Below the pieces are notes generated by a model. That model saw nothing but the letters and a program-made list of their open reading frames with translations, did not search any database and was not told the origin of the DNA. Both the position numbers and the translations under genes were made by a program. 64,000 nucleotides of DNA from Clytia hemisphaerica (Eukaryota > Cnidaria > Hydrozoa > Leptothecata > Clytiidae): the NCBI GenBank assembly GCA_902728285.1, contig CACVBU010000026.1, positions 1,922,001-1,986,000 of the forward strand. Direction: 5' to 3'. Of the stretch, positions 11,476-23,644 are shown one piece after another; positions within the stretch are counted from its first letter, which is position 1, and each line of letters begins with the position of its first letter.

Positions 11476-12147
11476 GTAAAACTATTTTCATAAATTTTGT
11501 AAAAAGTACAAAAAGTTGCATGTTCCACAAGTGTTACGCGTAAGCCAAATCGCGTATTACGAACAACCTCTAAATTGCCGAGTACAGGAGAAAAAAAATC
11601 GAAATTCAAAATGGCGGCCAAGGCCACGATGATAACTATCAAAAATCTTCGTTTTTCATTCAGCTATTGCAGCTCAATAGATCAATGAAATAATTGGAAA
11701 TAAAAAGTAAACAAACCTTGAACCTTTCATGAATCCAAATAAATAAAAGTATTCATCTAAAGTGAAGATCAGTTAGGAACATTTGGCGAGTTCCTGTACG
11801 TGACCGCGATCTAAAAAATCATAACAACACTCATTAAAAAATGACGTTCGTGTCTTTTCGCACTTTTTTTAGCCTAGACGATGTAGCAAACATAGTAAAT
11901 ATAAGCACACTGTGCTTTTAATTGGCTGAAATTTTTTTTTGCGTCGGAAAAACTTTTTCAAACTTTCAGCAATGATTGACCAAACTGTTACAATGAAATT
12001 TATCCAGCGCATTTTTTATCTTCTTATCTTCTTAATCTTCAATGAAGCATTCAAAGTTTACTGAATTTAAGCACATAAGATGTTCTTATAATTATTGATA
12101 TTTACTAAAACACCATTGGTTGTGCGCTACGGTGGAGTGTATGATGT
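11476..12147. other. Intergenic DNA, no feature recognised
   Basis: AT-rich sequence without a plausible gene, clear inverted repeat or tandem array. Confidence 0.5.
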
Positions 12148-12203
12148 AACTCGCGCGGTAACTAACTCGCGCGGTAACTAACTCGCGCGGTAACTAACTC
12201 GCC
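12148..12203. repeat. 16-bp tandem repeat
   Basis: The unit AACTCGCGCGGTAACT is repeated three times exactly, with a partial fourth copy. It is notably CG-rich inside AT-rich DNA. Confidence 0.9.
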
Positions 12204-13374
12204 TTTTGTTGGAAGATCATATTGGGCGTTTTGGCGTTACCACCCTCGAAACTAGCGGGCGCCCCTGTCTTTCCGCAACTCTTTCCACCATTTTAGATGG
12301 CCATAACAATAGATCCAAAAGGGCGCCATAATCTTGGAAGATAATTTGTTTTGGTCTCCAGCTTTGGGAAGTAGCATTGTTTTTGGTTGTTTTTGATGGA
12401 AAATAGTAAGAAACTTAATTTTACAAGTGGCATTTAGTTTTTGCTGGCTTATAGGATGGCAGGATCCTGGATGGTTTCCCTAACTGAAGATTACATTTCA
12501 AAATAAAACGATTTCCAAACCAACCTAAAGTCAGTCTCTGCCAACTAAAAACTTCTCTGCGGGGTCACTGACAAGGAGTTACAACTTCAGACTTTAGATT
12601 CCAATTCTTGTATAGGCTGCAACTACACTGCCAAATGATATGTATTACAAAGACTTCCAATTGGGTCCATAAGTTAAGAAAATGAGATTATCTTATACCA
12701 CGGGGTTTCTGTTTTTAAAAACAAACCTCAAAATAAAATTGTTAATGAGCTTGTTACTTAACATATCACTTACTTACATAATTCATTTATGGTATAACAC
12801 CCCTTTCTTAAATAAATGGCCTTAAAGTCTTTTATGTTTGCCGCAAGAAGGAAGAAAAATTTAATTTGACCCCCGGTTTTTTCTCTCGTTTTCTAGCCAT
12901 TTCGCGCGTGTTAGTGTAGACACAACTTTAATCCGGGGAAATGAAGCGTTTTCATTGGTCTAAAATCACAGATGGTCACGTGACCAAAATTTTTATCCAG
13001 GGAAATGCCGTGGCCGCAATGTTTTGCTTTAGTGAGATTGACCATTTTGTTGTTTAGATTTGAGCTGGCGAAATTTCTGTACAAACCAAAATATGGCTTC
13101 GTTGGAATACCGGTTGAAACACTTGTGGTTCTCACAACAGCATACCATCAATTGCTCTAACTTGGGACTAATCTGACAAAACATGGGACAGCAATTCGTC
13201 CACCATTTCACCGAACATCCAGTCATTTGATTTGAGTTAATGAACGGCGTATTTAAAATGATACACGATTTCTTTTTCGCACTGAGTAGGCTTTTAAATC
13301 GAAACATGAAAGAAATTCCGAAACTGAGTGCCAAAAAATTGTGGAATTTAGCAGGGGAGTCTTGTTACTGAAAG

Positions 13375-13965
13375 AGATGTCAAAGGCCGGTGTAAAATGA
13401 GAATCTTTTTACCACCGGACAATCTCTACACCGGAATTATAGGAAGTCTGATGTCCGGCAGTCAGGCACATCCTGGCAAATGAACGGGGTGAGCATTTGC
13501 ATGGGGTATTCGTCACCCAGTGTAAATGAGATAGGACGTCTCAGGCTGAAAGCGTGAAAATGAATAAAAATGAACTTCAAACTGAAAAAGGGAAAAAAGG
13601 AAGAAAACTGGGAACTTTATTTTTTCGTTAAAAGTTTCTTCAATCTTCGAAGACAAAATTGACCCATGGAAAAAAAATTTCATCTATGCAGTTCTTTGAA
13701 ATGAAGCAAAATATTTCCAACCCGGTTCAATTAAACTGGGTATTCGGCGCTATTACGTCACTTTCGTTTTCGACCCCTTTCATTTGCCAATGGTCGCAAG
13801 TGAAAAATACCCCGTTCATTTGCCAGGATGTGCCTGACTGTCCGGTGTCGGAGAAGGATATTTTTTTCCACCGGACAATCAAAACACCGGACATGACCAG
13901 TCCAGTGCGTCCGGTGTTGCTTAATTTTTTGTCAATGTTTACTTCAGGTTTACGGCATATAAAAT
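13375..13965. mobile_element. Palindromic element with CCGGTGT ends
   Basis: GTCAGGCACATCCTGGCAAA near 13462 is inverted near 13808-13836. GGCCGGTGTAAAATGAGAAT and ACCACCGGACAATC on the left mirror CACCGGACAATC and GTGCGTCCGGTG on the right. There is no coding potential in this ~590 bp element. Superfamily not determined. Confidence 0.65.
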
Positions 13966-13981
13966 GAACAGTTTTATTTTA

Positions 13982-14727
13982 TAGACCTTTTCGCCTTTCC
14001 ATACGCCATCTTGAATAGTATGCAAAAATACAGGAACGAAAAAGCCGTGGTTGGATTTAGTTGGAAAATATGCAAAACATATGCAAGTTTACACAAAGAT
14101 TAAAAAGACAACAAAGCATCTTATAAATAAATTTTATAATCATTAGAACAATAAAAGATGGAATTTCTTAATCCAAAAAGAAATATTTACAGAACAACAA
14201 AAGCCTTTTAGAAATTTGTTCTTAAAGACATAGCATATTTTGTTTTCATGCCATTAAAAAATTCCACGAAGACGGAGTACACACATCAACTTTCAAAACA
14301 CGCAAACTGAAAGCAGTAATTATGACGTCACGCATTCAGCAGGTTCAGATCGATGTTTTGATTTGATCGTTTGGCGGTTCTATTCCCAGGAGAATAATTT
14401 ACCGTCAGCCGAATAAGGATTATTTTTGTACCTTCGCGGGTGATTTTTCAGCTTGAGTTTATGTTTAATGTTATGGTTTTTTGAAGTGCTTGTTCTAAGA
14501 GATGGGCGAATTTGACTATTTCTAGTTTTCAAAAGAAGCAAATTTAATCTTTCTTCTACAAGATTACACTTTAATATAATGCCAATTATGCATGTAAGTT
14601 TTATATTAATACTTTCTTTTTGCATATGTTTTGCATACTTTCTATAAGGGAATTTCACCACGGCAATTCGGCCACCATAATTTTTGCATACAATTCAATA
14701 TGGCGGTTGGAAAGACGAAAAGGTCTA
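13982..14727. mobile_element. TA-flanked MITE, TAGACCTTTTCGCC family, copy 1
   Basis: Terminal inverted repeats of about 45 bp start TAGACCTTTTCGCCTTTCC and end GGAAAGACGAAAAGGTCTA. They include GCCATCTTGAAT and TTTTTGCATAC. A second copy of nearly equal length is at 31287-32030. In both copies the first and last two bases are TA, compatible with the TA target duplication of Tc1/mariner-like elements. The interior is collinear between copies and non-coding. Confidence 0.85.
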
Positions 14728-14824
14728 TTGAAACAAGAGAAAAAGAGAAACTTTGCTATCTTTTGAACCTGTCCAAAACACATTCAATTTTATCATACAT
14801 CTTTGCTATAATAAAATCTATATA

Positions 14825-15085
14825 CTTTAATGGGATAAACTTTCACGGGGATAAGATTTCACAGATTTCACGGATTTGGGGGTCTTCCACGAAATTCTGT
14901 GAATTTAAGTGTCAAATAAATATTATTTGTGAATGAATACTTGCCTCAAAGAAGGGCAAATAATGTGTGATCGTGAAAATATTGCCACCCAATAGTGCCA
15001 CCCGGGAAATCAAGTCCCCGCAAAATTTGATAGGCCCAACCGTGAAATTTAATCCCCGCAAAAATTTATCCCATTAAAGTATTAT
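14825..15085. mobile_element. Palindromic MITE with TTAATGGGATAAA ends
   Basis: The left end ACTTTAATGGGATAAACTTT is mirrored at the right as AAATTTATCCCATTAAAGT. GGGGAT and ATTTCACGG motifs recur in both arms, with their complements AATCCCCGC and CGTGAAATTT. A related left half (TTTGATGGGATAAAATTTCG) lies at 51272 in a centlein intron. Confidence 0.7.
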
Positions 15086-15506
15086 AAAGATTGAGCACGC
15101 AAATTTTCTTTAATCAAAATTAAATGTGATTTTTCTTCTCCATATCCAAATTATTACTATAAATTCTACGCCATATCGGCCAACAAAGCCAAAATTGTAG
15201 TAGTTCCTGATTGTTAAATAATTTTGTAGAATTTAAACACTTTTTGGACTTTTGAAGGTGAATTAAAAGAATTTCAAGTATTCAGAAATACAGAAAATTT
15301 TAAAATAACACCCAGTTGACAATGAAAAATGAGGGAAATGAGTAAATGTACATTTATGCACACTTTAAGGCAAATAGACTTTAAATTCCAATATTGTCCA
15401 TAAGAGAAGAAGGAAAGTAAAGAGAAGATAATTTGTAGTTCTTAGTTGGATAGACTGCTGAGTTTTTTTCATTTTATTCTTCATTCTATTTTAATGCACA
15501 AGCAAT

Positions 15507-16439
15507 ATGAAAGAAAAGTCAATATTTCTCTTGGGATTGCTCAAGATTACCAGGTTTCATCAGAAATCATTCTGCGTGTATAGTCCTTCCCATTCAACAT
15601 GCCTTTCCCGAAATATTCTCGGACATTGGAAGGAGATAATGATTGAGAAGGGTATTGAGTCTCCTGAGGTGTCAATCAAGGAGATCAACAAATATGTCCA
15701 GAAGTTTGACTGTAATCTTCAAGAACAAACAAAATTATTTGAAAAACTTTGTAAACAACGAATAGAAAGAACTCCACTCCAATATATCATAGGAGAATGG
15801 GATTTTCGTTATTTGAACTTACAAATGAAACCACCTGTTTTCATACCTAGACCTGAAACTGAGAGTTTGATTGAATACATTAATGAATACTTAATGAGAC
15901 CAAATAATATATCAAATTTCATTGAAATTGGATGTGGCTCTGGTGCTATATCATTGTCTCTATTACACGAAAATCCCCAATTGTCTGCAGTAGCTATTGA
16001 TAAATTGAAGGATGCAGTTGACTTGACTCAAACCAACGCCAAAAGGTTTGAGCTAAAAGATAGAATAAATGTCCAGTATACGGACATAAAAAACTTCAAA
16101 CTTAACAATAAAGATATTGGAAAGTTTGATATGCTTGTCTCCAATCCACCTTATATCCCAACAAACGAAATTAAAACTTTACATTCTGAAGTAAAAGACC
16201 ATGAAAGTATGTTTGCTCTAGATGGGGGTCAAGATGGACTGGACACTTTCCGTGAAATTCTTCACCATAGTCGATTCATTATGAACAATAATAGTAGTCT
16301 ATGGTTTGAGTTGTCTGAACAACATCCAAAACAAATTCCAGATGTGTTAAAGGATTTTCCAATGTATAAGTTGATGGGAATTTATAAAGATTGTTATTAT
16401 GTTGATCGTTTTGTTAATTTACGTTTTGTTCCAGAATAA
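15507..16439 (+). CDS. HEMK1: Mitochondrial release-factor glutamine methyltransferase (HemK/PrmC family)
   Basis: The 310-residue product is a class I SAM-dependent methyltransferase of the PrmC/HemK family. These enzymes N5-methylate the glutamine of the GGQ motif in peptide-chain release factors. Visible marks are TPLQYIIGEWDF (89-100), FIPRPETE (112-119), the SAM-binding motif I EIGCGSGAI (140-148), the diagnostic catalytic NPPY (213-216) and LDGGQDGL (238-245). Length matches the family. The N-terminus is basic and serine-rich without acidic residues after the first few positions. This suggests a mitochondrial presequence, so the mitochondrial orthologue HEMK1 is favoured over the cytosolic HEMK2. 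The ATG at 15507 is the first in frame, and no intron is needed, unlike most genes here. A retrocopy is possible, but all motifs are intact and no poly-A tail is seen. Confidence 0.93.
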   Translation: MKEKSIFLLGLLKITRFHQKSFCVYSPSHSTCLSRNILGHWKEIMIEKGIESPEVSIKEINKYVQKFDCNLQEQTKLFEKLCKQRIERTPLQYIIGEWDFRYLNLQMKPPVFIPRPETESLIEYINEYLMRPNNISNFIEIGCGSGAISLSLLHENPQLSAVAIDKLKDAVDLTQTNAKRFELKDRINVQYTDIKNFKLNNKDIGKFDMLVSNPPYIPTNEIKTLHSEVKDHESMFALDGGQDGLDTFREILHHSRFIMNNNSSLWFELSEQHPKQIPDVLKDFPMYKLMGIYKDCYYVDRFVNLRFVPE

Positions 16440-16519
16440 AATTTTTGATTTATTTGCTAGCTTTTGATATCTGTCTGTTTCTGGGAATATGTTGTATATT
16501 CTGGAGCAGTCTTGATTGA

Positions 16520-17140
16520 CCCATATTATACTAAAGTCTATTCCAAAAAAATTTGCAGTTTTGATACTTGAAAAGGTAAAAAAGAAAAGATGTAATTCAA
16601 AGTATTACCTCGTTGAAAAGATGATCCTAAGCGGATGCTTTTAGAATTTCAAAATCTTTTTAATTAAATTTTGAATATGAAGATGAAAAAATTGTAAAGA
16701 TTTTTTCTACTTGATTGAAAATTTTGAATTTATACTTTTCTGAAACAAATTAAACTTTACTTATTTCATAATATGTTTTTATATTTTTTACATCTTTTTT
16801 GGATCAAAAATTAAAGCCCTTCAAATTAGGCTAAAATGGCCAAGAATGGGCATAATGGACCGACTTTGGAGGGCTGTAACTTTTGATCCAAGAAAGATAT
16901 GAAAAATCTGAAAGCATGTTTGAAATAAGCGAAGCTCAAAGTTTCAGAAAGTGATAAATTGAAAATTTTCAATCAAGACGAAAAAATCTTCTTTTTTTCA
17001 TCTTCATTTTTGAAATTTTTGAAAGATTTTGACATCCTAATGTAAAATTATCTGCCTAGGATTATCTTTTCAATTAGGTATCTCCGAGAGCAATGCATCA
17101 AAACGTACGGACTGCTAATTTTTTTGAAGCAGTCTTAACT
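16520..17140. mobile_element. ~620 bp palindromic element downstream of HEMK1
   Basis: The arms mirror around about 16840. GATGATCCTAAGCGGATGC (left) pairs with GCCTAGGATTATC (right). TTTTGGATCAAAAATTAAAG pairs with CTTTTGATCCAAGAAAG. The outer TTTGCAGTTTTGATAC pairs with GCATCAAAACGTACGG. Mismatches are numerous, so the insertion is old. It begins about 80 bp after the HEMK1 stop and may supply or disrupt the 3' UTR. Confidence 0.7.
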
Positions 17141-17572
17141 TTGTAAAGGTTGAATGAAGCAAAATCAGAAAGAGGTGAAAGTTCTTAAGAATATGATGGG
17201 CATGTTTTTTGTTACGCCTACTGATCTGTAACTACCTTACTGGCCTGGGCTTCCCGTATAAAAGGAAGCGTGTCCAATTTTTCATCTGACTAGTCCACCA
17301 TGATGTTTTCAATTTTTGTCTTCAACAGGGTGATTCGAATGTTATGAAATTTGAACGTTTGATTGAAATTCTAAGGTAAATTAGAAAACAACATGGTGGA
17401 CTTCAAAACTGGACACTAAACACTAGCCTATATATATCTAATGTAGGAAATAATGTCTAGTGTATAAAGGAATATCATAACTGTGTTTATAGATAAAAAG
17501 ATAATTATTGTTGAAATTCTCTCTTCAATTTAAAACATTTTCTTATAGCTTAGTAAACTAGAAATTAAAAAA

Positions 17573-18740
17573 ATGCCACGAGGAAGTCGATCAAGTGGGG
17601 GACGATCATCTGGCTTTTCAAGGCCAGCTCCTGCCGCCCGGGCGCCACCACCACGGCCTGCACCAAGCAAAAATGTACCAGCTGCTGCTCCAGCCAGTTC
17701 GGTTGCACCACCCATGCAACAACCTAAACAACCAGGACTTATGGCAAATATGGCGTCCACGGCCGCTGGTGTCGCTATTGGATCCACTGTCGTAAGTTTG
17801 ATAGATTACTTGGTGTGTACCTGTGGATTACTTTTCGCTTGGACTTTTTTCGTGAGTCGATAATCTAAAATTTTCTCGGGGACAAATATCGTGAATTGGC
17901 CTCTATTTACCCAATTTACTAAATTTTCTAGGGGTTTTCGCCAAAACTCGGATTTTAAATTTCTTACGAAGATTTTGAATCGTGTTGAATAGTAATTATC
18001 AATGGATCTTGTGCCCGATTTCTTTCTTTAGGGGCATACTTTGGGACATGCATTGACTGGAGCATTTTCTGGGGGAAACAGCGCCTCATCGGAGCAACAA
18101 GCTGTTGCTCAGCAACAACAACCAGAACGTAACCCACAAAACCCATGTGAAATGGAAATGAATCAATTCTTGGAATGTGCAAACCAACAATCTGACATCA
18201 CGCTTTGTCAAGGATTCAATGAAGCTTTGAAACAGTGCAAAATGTATTACCAAGCAACCAGTAAGTACTGTGATGGAGATATTATACCTTGAAGGAACTA
18301 ATTTTTGCAGAAATTTATTTTTTTTCGGTTCTAGGTGCCTATCGCAAAGCTAGGTTTTCAAATTACAACTTTTATCAAAAATCTTTAAAAATCCTTTGGA
18401 AAATGAAAGAATTTCGAAAAAAACACGAAAATTAGTTTTCTTAAGGTAAACAATAAGATAAAATACTTTCACTCTCAATAATTCCCCATGTAGACATTTT
18501 TGTGTCAGAAATTTCACGAGTATCTTCCCAACTTATACAAAACCTTCTTTCAACCTTCATAACTGTATTTGACCGTTATTTTTCCTGAACTTCAGAATTT
18601 GGTACGTCGGAAAAGATTTCTACATCATCAGGTTGTTATATATCTACTTGGACGCCTGTCCGTTACTTTTTTCATACTTTCACTTATTTTCCCTTTTTCC
18701 TTTTCTAGGCCAACAACCTCAACAACCGAAATTTTTATAA
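17573..18740 (+). CDS. CHCHD2: Twin CX9C mitochondrial protein, CHCHD2/CHCHD10 type
   Basis: Exons 17573-17791, 18032-18260 and 18709-18740 give 159 residues. CHCHD2/10 proteins sit in the mitochondrial intermembrane space and support cristae organisation and respiration. The basic N-terminus [14 protein letters not shown], a proline/alanine-rich stretch, a hydrophobic glycine segment ([20 protein letters not shown]) and a C-terminal CHCH domain are in family order. Twin CX9C motifs are exact: [11 protein letters not shown] and [11 protein letters not shown]. Splice phases are 0 and 1. The third exon adds only a Q/P-rich tail ([10 protein letters not shown]). If the donor at 18261 is not used, translation ends at 18292 with a different seven-residue tail, so the last exon is the least certain part. 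The single gene may be the common ancestor-type of vertebrate CHCHD2 and CHCHD10; the symbol is chosen for convenience. Confidence 0.9.
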
Positions 18741-20680
18741 TATTTTTTATGTCAAGACGTTCAAATTATAAAATGACCAGATTGTCAAATGTATTTTTAT
18801 GTATTTAATATCACCCTCAAACAGATGAAAGAATATTAATATTGTGCAATTTTTGATAAATTTCATTTAAATTATATATTTTTTTGGTTTCCTTTACTTT
18901 TTGTTGATTTACTCCGTTCCTGTCTTGGTAGCCAACTTTTGACTATCAGTCAATTCTAGAATCATCCTTTATTTGAAGGGCTATATACACTACGCATCCA
19001 TTACCAGTTGTTTACTTCGTGCATTTCGGTCCGCAAACCATATTGTCGAATATTGTTCGTAAATTAGCCCTTAAGCATTTTTTCTACCACCAGACTTATT
19101 TAGGGATGTGAAATTATCCCTACAAGAAGTTTGGAGCTGAAAAGGTTAGAGTTGGTACCTTAAGTGTATTCATTTTTGCGTGTACTTAATTTGGCGGATG
19201 GCAGAATTTGTAAAATTTGGTGGGGATTTAATTTGGCGAAGTGGGAAAATTTTAGGAACTTGTAAATAATACTTGGTATTTTAATTCAAAATTGCAGATT
19301 TTAGAATTTCTATCCTAAAAAGATTTTGTTAAATTTGGCGGACGATCATTGTTACTAGTAGATTTTGGCGGGTATTTAATTTGGCGGATTAATTACATCA
19401 GAGAAATGAGATGGAATAGAAAACCAGCTTCTCTGAAAATATTCTGATCGTTTCTATTGAAAAAGCTTTCGTTTTAGCTTCAATTAGCTTTGATTAGGTC
19501 GTTAGAAAAAGTTCAAGAATAGTCTGAATTGCAGACCTCTACAAAACCCCAGGTAGTATTCGTATATAAGGAGTAAGGAGCAAGAATCACAATCCAGCAG
19601 CATAGTTCAAGAAGAGATGATTCGTCCTAAAAATTAGCTGGTTTCTATATAAGTTATGATGATTATAAAAGCTGTAAGAAGATTAAATTTCGTGCATTCG
19701 GGCTTTATAGGTATCTTTTGTTCTGAGCGAGGTGTGATTAAAATAAAAGCCCCTAAAGTTTACGCATAATTAGATTCAGAACAAAAGAATTTCGTCAATC
19801 ATTTTTTATCTTTATCAACAAAAAAATAAATCCATCAACCGAAACAAACTCCCTTGAGGACTTGGTAAATGACGAGCCGTATTTCTGTTCTTTTCAAGAA
19901 GCTGTTTTTCTCTTTACACTACTCTGATTACACCGATTTTGAGTGCGAAATATAACAATTGAATCGTCTCATTATCGACAGATTTCGACGTACAAAATCC
20001 GCCAAAATTTATTTTTCCACCATCCGCCGAGTTAAATTTCCATCAGCATTACAAATTTAAACCATACTTTCTTCGTGCCATATTTCAGGCCTTAAAGACA
20101 TTACTTTTGCCTATTTGTATTTAATAACGTATCCTGGCCAATAATATTCTGGAACCGTAAAATAAAGTTTTCATCAAATTTATCCCTTCGAATCATTACC
20201 CAAATTAAATCTTCACTGAGAAAATTCATCGACCATTAGCCAAGTTTCTAGGTTGATTTCAGTTACTGAAAGGATTTTGAAGTACCAAAAAAAAACAAAA
20301 TACCTAAAACGGCCGATTTCCGAATCACGCTCCCCACTTGCAGCAGAGCCTAAAGATGTTCTTAACATGTTCTTATTTTCACCATTTTGTGAGTATTTTT
20401 TGTCCATTTTACTAAGAAATTGGGTGTTTTAGGCTCCGCAAAGCCGTTAAATGTTCTTAACTTTAACGTTTTGGCCAACGAAGACTCATGTTCTTATATA
20501 TTTTGTTCTTTAAAAAAAACAAACGTTTGAATAAAATTTGAATTCGATTGTGCTTGTCGAAAGGATATTCAAGAGTGGAAAATTATCAACAAAAAAAAAT
20601 CCGTAGATAATCTTTTAGTTCTAGGCTTGAAAACGGTTAGAAAAAATCATTTTCTGGATTTATGATCACGTTACCAAATA
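18741..20680. other. Intergenic DNA with ATTTGGCGGAT-type inverted repeats
   Basis: No gene seen. Between 19190 and 20050, TTTAATTTGGCGG motifs near 19188, 19225 and 19375 face complements near 19995 (AATCCGCCAAAATTTA) and 20023 (CATCCGCCGAGTTAAATTTC). This marks an old inverted-repeat element of about 850 bp. A minus-strand relative of the ATAAGAACA MITE family (AACATGTTCTTATTTTCACC) lies at about 20270-20500. A similar CCGCCAAATTAAAT cluster is at 57124-57300. Confidence 0.5.
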
Positions 20681-20687
20681 CTTCTCT

Positions 20688-20955
20688 CGCTTTTTTATAA
20701 GAATATAAGGGTGAAAATTGGCCAAATCGTAAGAATACCCTAAGAATACCCTCTAGGGTAAGCTTCACAGATTTCGATAAGAATACAGTCATTTTGTATT
20801 TGGTTAACAGAAAAACTGGGTTTTTTCGTTATAAAAGGTCATATCTAAAAAAAATTAAGAATACGTTAAGAATGTTTCGCTCACTATTTTGGCAGTTTCT
20901 GAAGATTACTTTGACCCTCGTCCAAAGTACACTATTCTTATAAAAAAGCGTGTGT
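20688..20955. mobile_element. MITE, CGTTTTTTATAAGAACA family, divergent copy
   Basis: The ends CGCTTTTTTATAAGAATA and TATTCTTATAAAAAAGCG are inverted. The inner CTAAGAATACCC and TTAAGAATACG repeats correspond to the TTAAGAACA units of the copies in centlein introns. C in place of A in the outer arm marks a subfamily. Confidence 0.7.
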
Positions 20956-22060
20956 CTAATCATACAAACAACTAGTCAGCAAATAAACCATTTAATATGC
21001 AAGTACGAAGTGTCAAAAATAGAAAGCAATAGAATACTTCCACACCATAGATTTTTATACGGTACTCTTAGATTCCAAATAAACGGGAGGGAAAACCCCA
21101 AAATAATCAGGATATTTAGAGCAAAATAAGGGACTTAAAAAAGTCTGTAATGAAAAAAATATGGGTACTCCTTTCGCAAATTGGTGCTATAATCGAGTCA
21201 AAAGAATAGTCGAGAGACAATTTTCTCCTGTAGTGCTATTTTACTACTTATTTACCAAGTAAATATATAAAGGGAAAAATTACAAGCTGATAACATGATG
21301 TGCTTACAATTAATAGCTAATTTTCGCTAAGTAATAAACAGAATTGTGTAGAAAAGTTGACAAAACGGAAGATTTACAGCTATTTCAGTTACTAATATAG
21401 TTAATCTGTAATATTTTGAGGTGCCTGCGATCATTGTTATTTTAAACTTCAAAATTTAACATTTTTATAATTTGATCACATATTACTAAGCTAGTGAAAA
21501 CATAAGCTGCAAAATATCTACAGCAAAACCGATAAAATATGTACTGTACCAAAAACGTAAAAAGTAACAAAATTTGATGAAAAAAAATTCATAGAGCCAC
21601 AAATTACAATTTTATATAGAAAGAAAAAAGCAAAATTTTAATCAAAAATTTTTATTGTACAAGGGCTACAGCATCCAATCTGTAAAATATGTTACAAAGT
21701 TTGTAACTATTTATTTCAAATTTTATCAATTTCAAATTATAAAAAAAACGTAAAAAAATATCAATAAATAAAAACCTTTTTAGACCGTGATTTCTTTATT
21801 TTCTCCAAAATCTTGCGTAAAAATGTCGGTTGATTAACCTACTAATTCAGATTAAACATCAATGACCCCGAGAAGTGCAGCAATCCTACAAAAATACTAA
21901 GAGCGAAAGTTGTGCTAGCTTGTTAGAATTTTTAAAATTTGATAAATTTAAACATTGTATTGCAGAATTTACTTCACATTTTCATTGGAATTGCCATCCC
22001 AGATCCTATAGGTCCCTGTTACATCCTTTGCTGCAACAGCCTGATCCACTATTTGTTGCT
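20956..22060. other. Very AT-rich intergenic DNA, no gene
   Basis: Long A and T runs and no repeat with clear ends. No acceptable coding frame. Confidence 0.5.
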
Positions 22061-22392
22061 ACCTTATCGGGGAAAAAATGTCGGAGTTTTATTCAATCGG
22101 GTTTTTTTCGTCGGGGAAAATTTCGTCACCTAGAGGCATTTTCGTCACTTTTCCCCGACCAAAATTTCAAATTCGTCACTTTAACCCGACTAAATTATCC
22201 AAAAGAAATGGTTTCCTTCACTAGCTCGAAAATGGATCTTGCAATTCGATGTTTAAAGCACTAATTTCGGCAAATAAAAAAATTAGATTTGAATTTTGGG
22301 TAAATGTTTTGGTCAAGGATAAAAAAATCGGGTACAAGTTTTGGTCGGGTGATAAAATGTCGGGGAAATATTTTCCCCCGATAAGGTATAAC
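22061..22392. mobile_element. Palindromic MITE with ACCTTATCGGGG ends
   Basis: The left end ACCTTATCGGGGAAAAAATG is mirrored by CCCCCGATAAGGTAT at the right. Inner arms carry repeated TCGGGGAAA and TTTTCGTCAC with complements TTTCCCCGAC and GGGTGATAAAATG. About 330 bp and non-coding; an open frame crossing it is incidental. Confidence 0.75.
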
Positions 22393-22970
22393 ATAGGTCT
22401 CGGGAGTTAGCATAAAGTAGTGAACCCAGATTTAGTTTATTTTTATCTTGGACAAATTATATAAAACGCGTGTCAGATTTTCTTGAAACAAAAGCTGATT
22501 CTAGTGTAGATCGTGTAGTATAGTTCATATTTTCAGCTAAAAGAGGTGTTCATTTTTTCTTTATACCAGTAGATGTAATTATTTTGTTGATTCTGATGGA
22601 GTTTTTTCGCCAAGCAGCGCCAAGATCTTGTGCACCCTTCGTTTTGGTTTCTACTGCACATTTTTGTTTTGTTTTGTTTTTATCGAGTCTTCAAAAGTTC
22701 ATATCTGTAATCAAATTGAGAGAAGTAAACATGACCAAATCACGAGAAAACTGGGCGAGAAAAATGGCTTGATTCTGTCAATCCACCTGCCAACCCTCAA
22801 AGCGTGAGAAGATGGATGATGTCAAAATGAAATTGATTCTCTATAACATATTCATGCATTTTTACGTGATTCTTTCTTTAATAAACTCTGCACAAGTCTC
22901 ATCACGCATTAAGGGTTGAAACCATAATTATCTTACATAATACTCTGGTTGGAACTTCTTTGTTCCTAGC
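22393..22970. other. Intergenic DNA, no feature recognised
   Basis: No gene, tandem array or bounded inverted repeat seen. Confidence 0.4.
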
Positions 22971-23160
22971 CGAAGCAAAATAATCCGCTATCTTTAATAG
23001 ACCACACTATGGTACCGGCTATTTTATCGATTTAGTCCATTCTCTCGCCCCTCGCTTCGCACCATTCAGGTTTTTTTGTTTGATTGAACAAATTGCCGGT
23101 ACCGAACTGGTCTATTACTATGGTCTACTCAGCAAAGATGGTGCATTAATTTTGCTTCAA
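22971..23160. repeat. Palindromic element related to one in a TBCE intron
   Basis: AATAGACCACACTATGGTACCGG on the left faces CCGGTACCGAACTGGTCTATT on the right. The following TGGTCTACTCAGCAAAGATG and GCTTCAACTGCC recur in altered, inverted order at 48635-48860 (GAAGCAAAG, CATCTTTGCTGAGTAGACCA, ACTATGGTCTAC). Both belong to one dispersed family. Confidence 0.55.
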
Positions 23161-23644
23161 CTGCCGTGACTTGGGAAATACTGAGTAGCTTTATATAGTG
23201 TTTGTGTTTTACATAAGATATGTGGTTGAAACGTGCATTCACTTCAAATTTCGACTAAATATATTTAGTCGAGGCCGTTTTAAGATCGTGATCGTGACCA
23301 ATCTTATGCTATAAACTTGAAAATGCAACCTAGACTGAACTGGTTTGATGATAAAAACGTGATAAAATCTAACAGCAGTAGATGAAAACTTACATTCACA
23401 TAAGTACAAAAGCGAAGATCACGGGACTTCATCGTTATTGACCTGAACATGATAAGAGAGAATTTTTTAAAATCCATTTTCAATAAATTTTAATAAACCT
23501 TAATGGAAATAATATTTTAAGCGATGTTTGAGAGAAAAACATTTGAAAGTGTAACTCCCAGCAAGGATCCGAGAACTCAAATCAAATTTGTTTATCATTT
23601 TCACTCCGTGGTTCCAAAAAATATTTTAACAGATAAACGACGCC

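Noticed and set aside
17530-17787. Minus-strand frame of 85 codons
   Set aside because: Antisense shadow of CHCHD2/10 exon 1; no conserved features.
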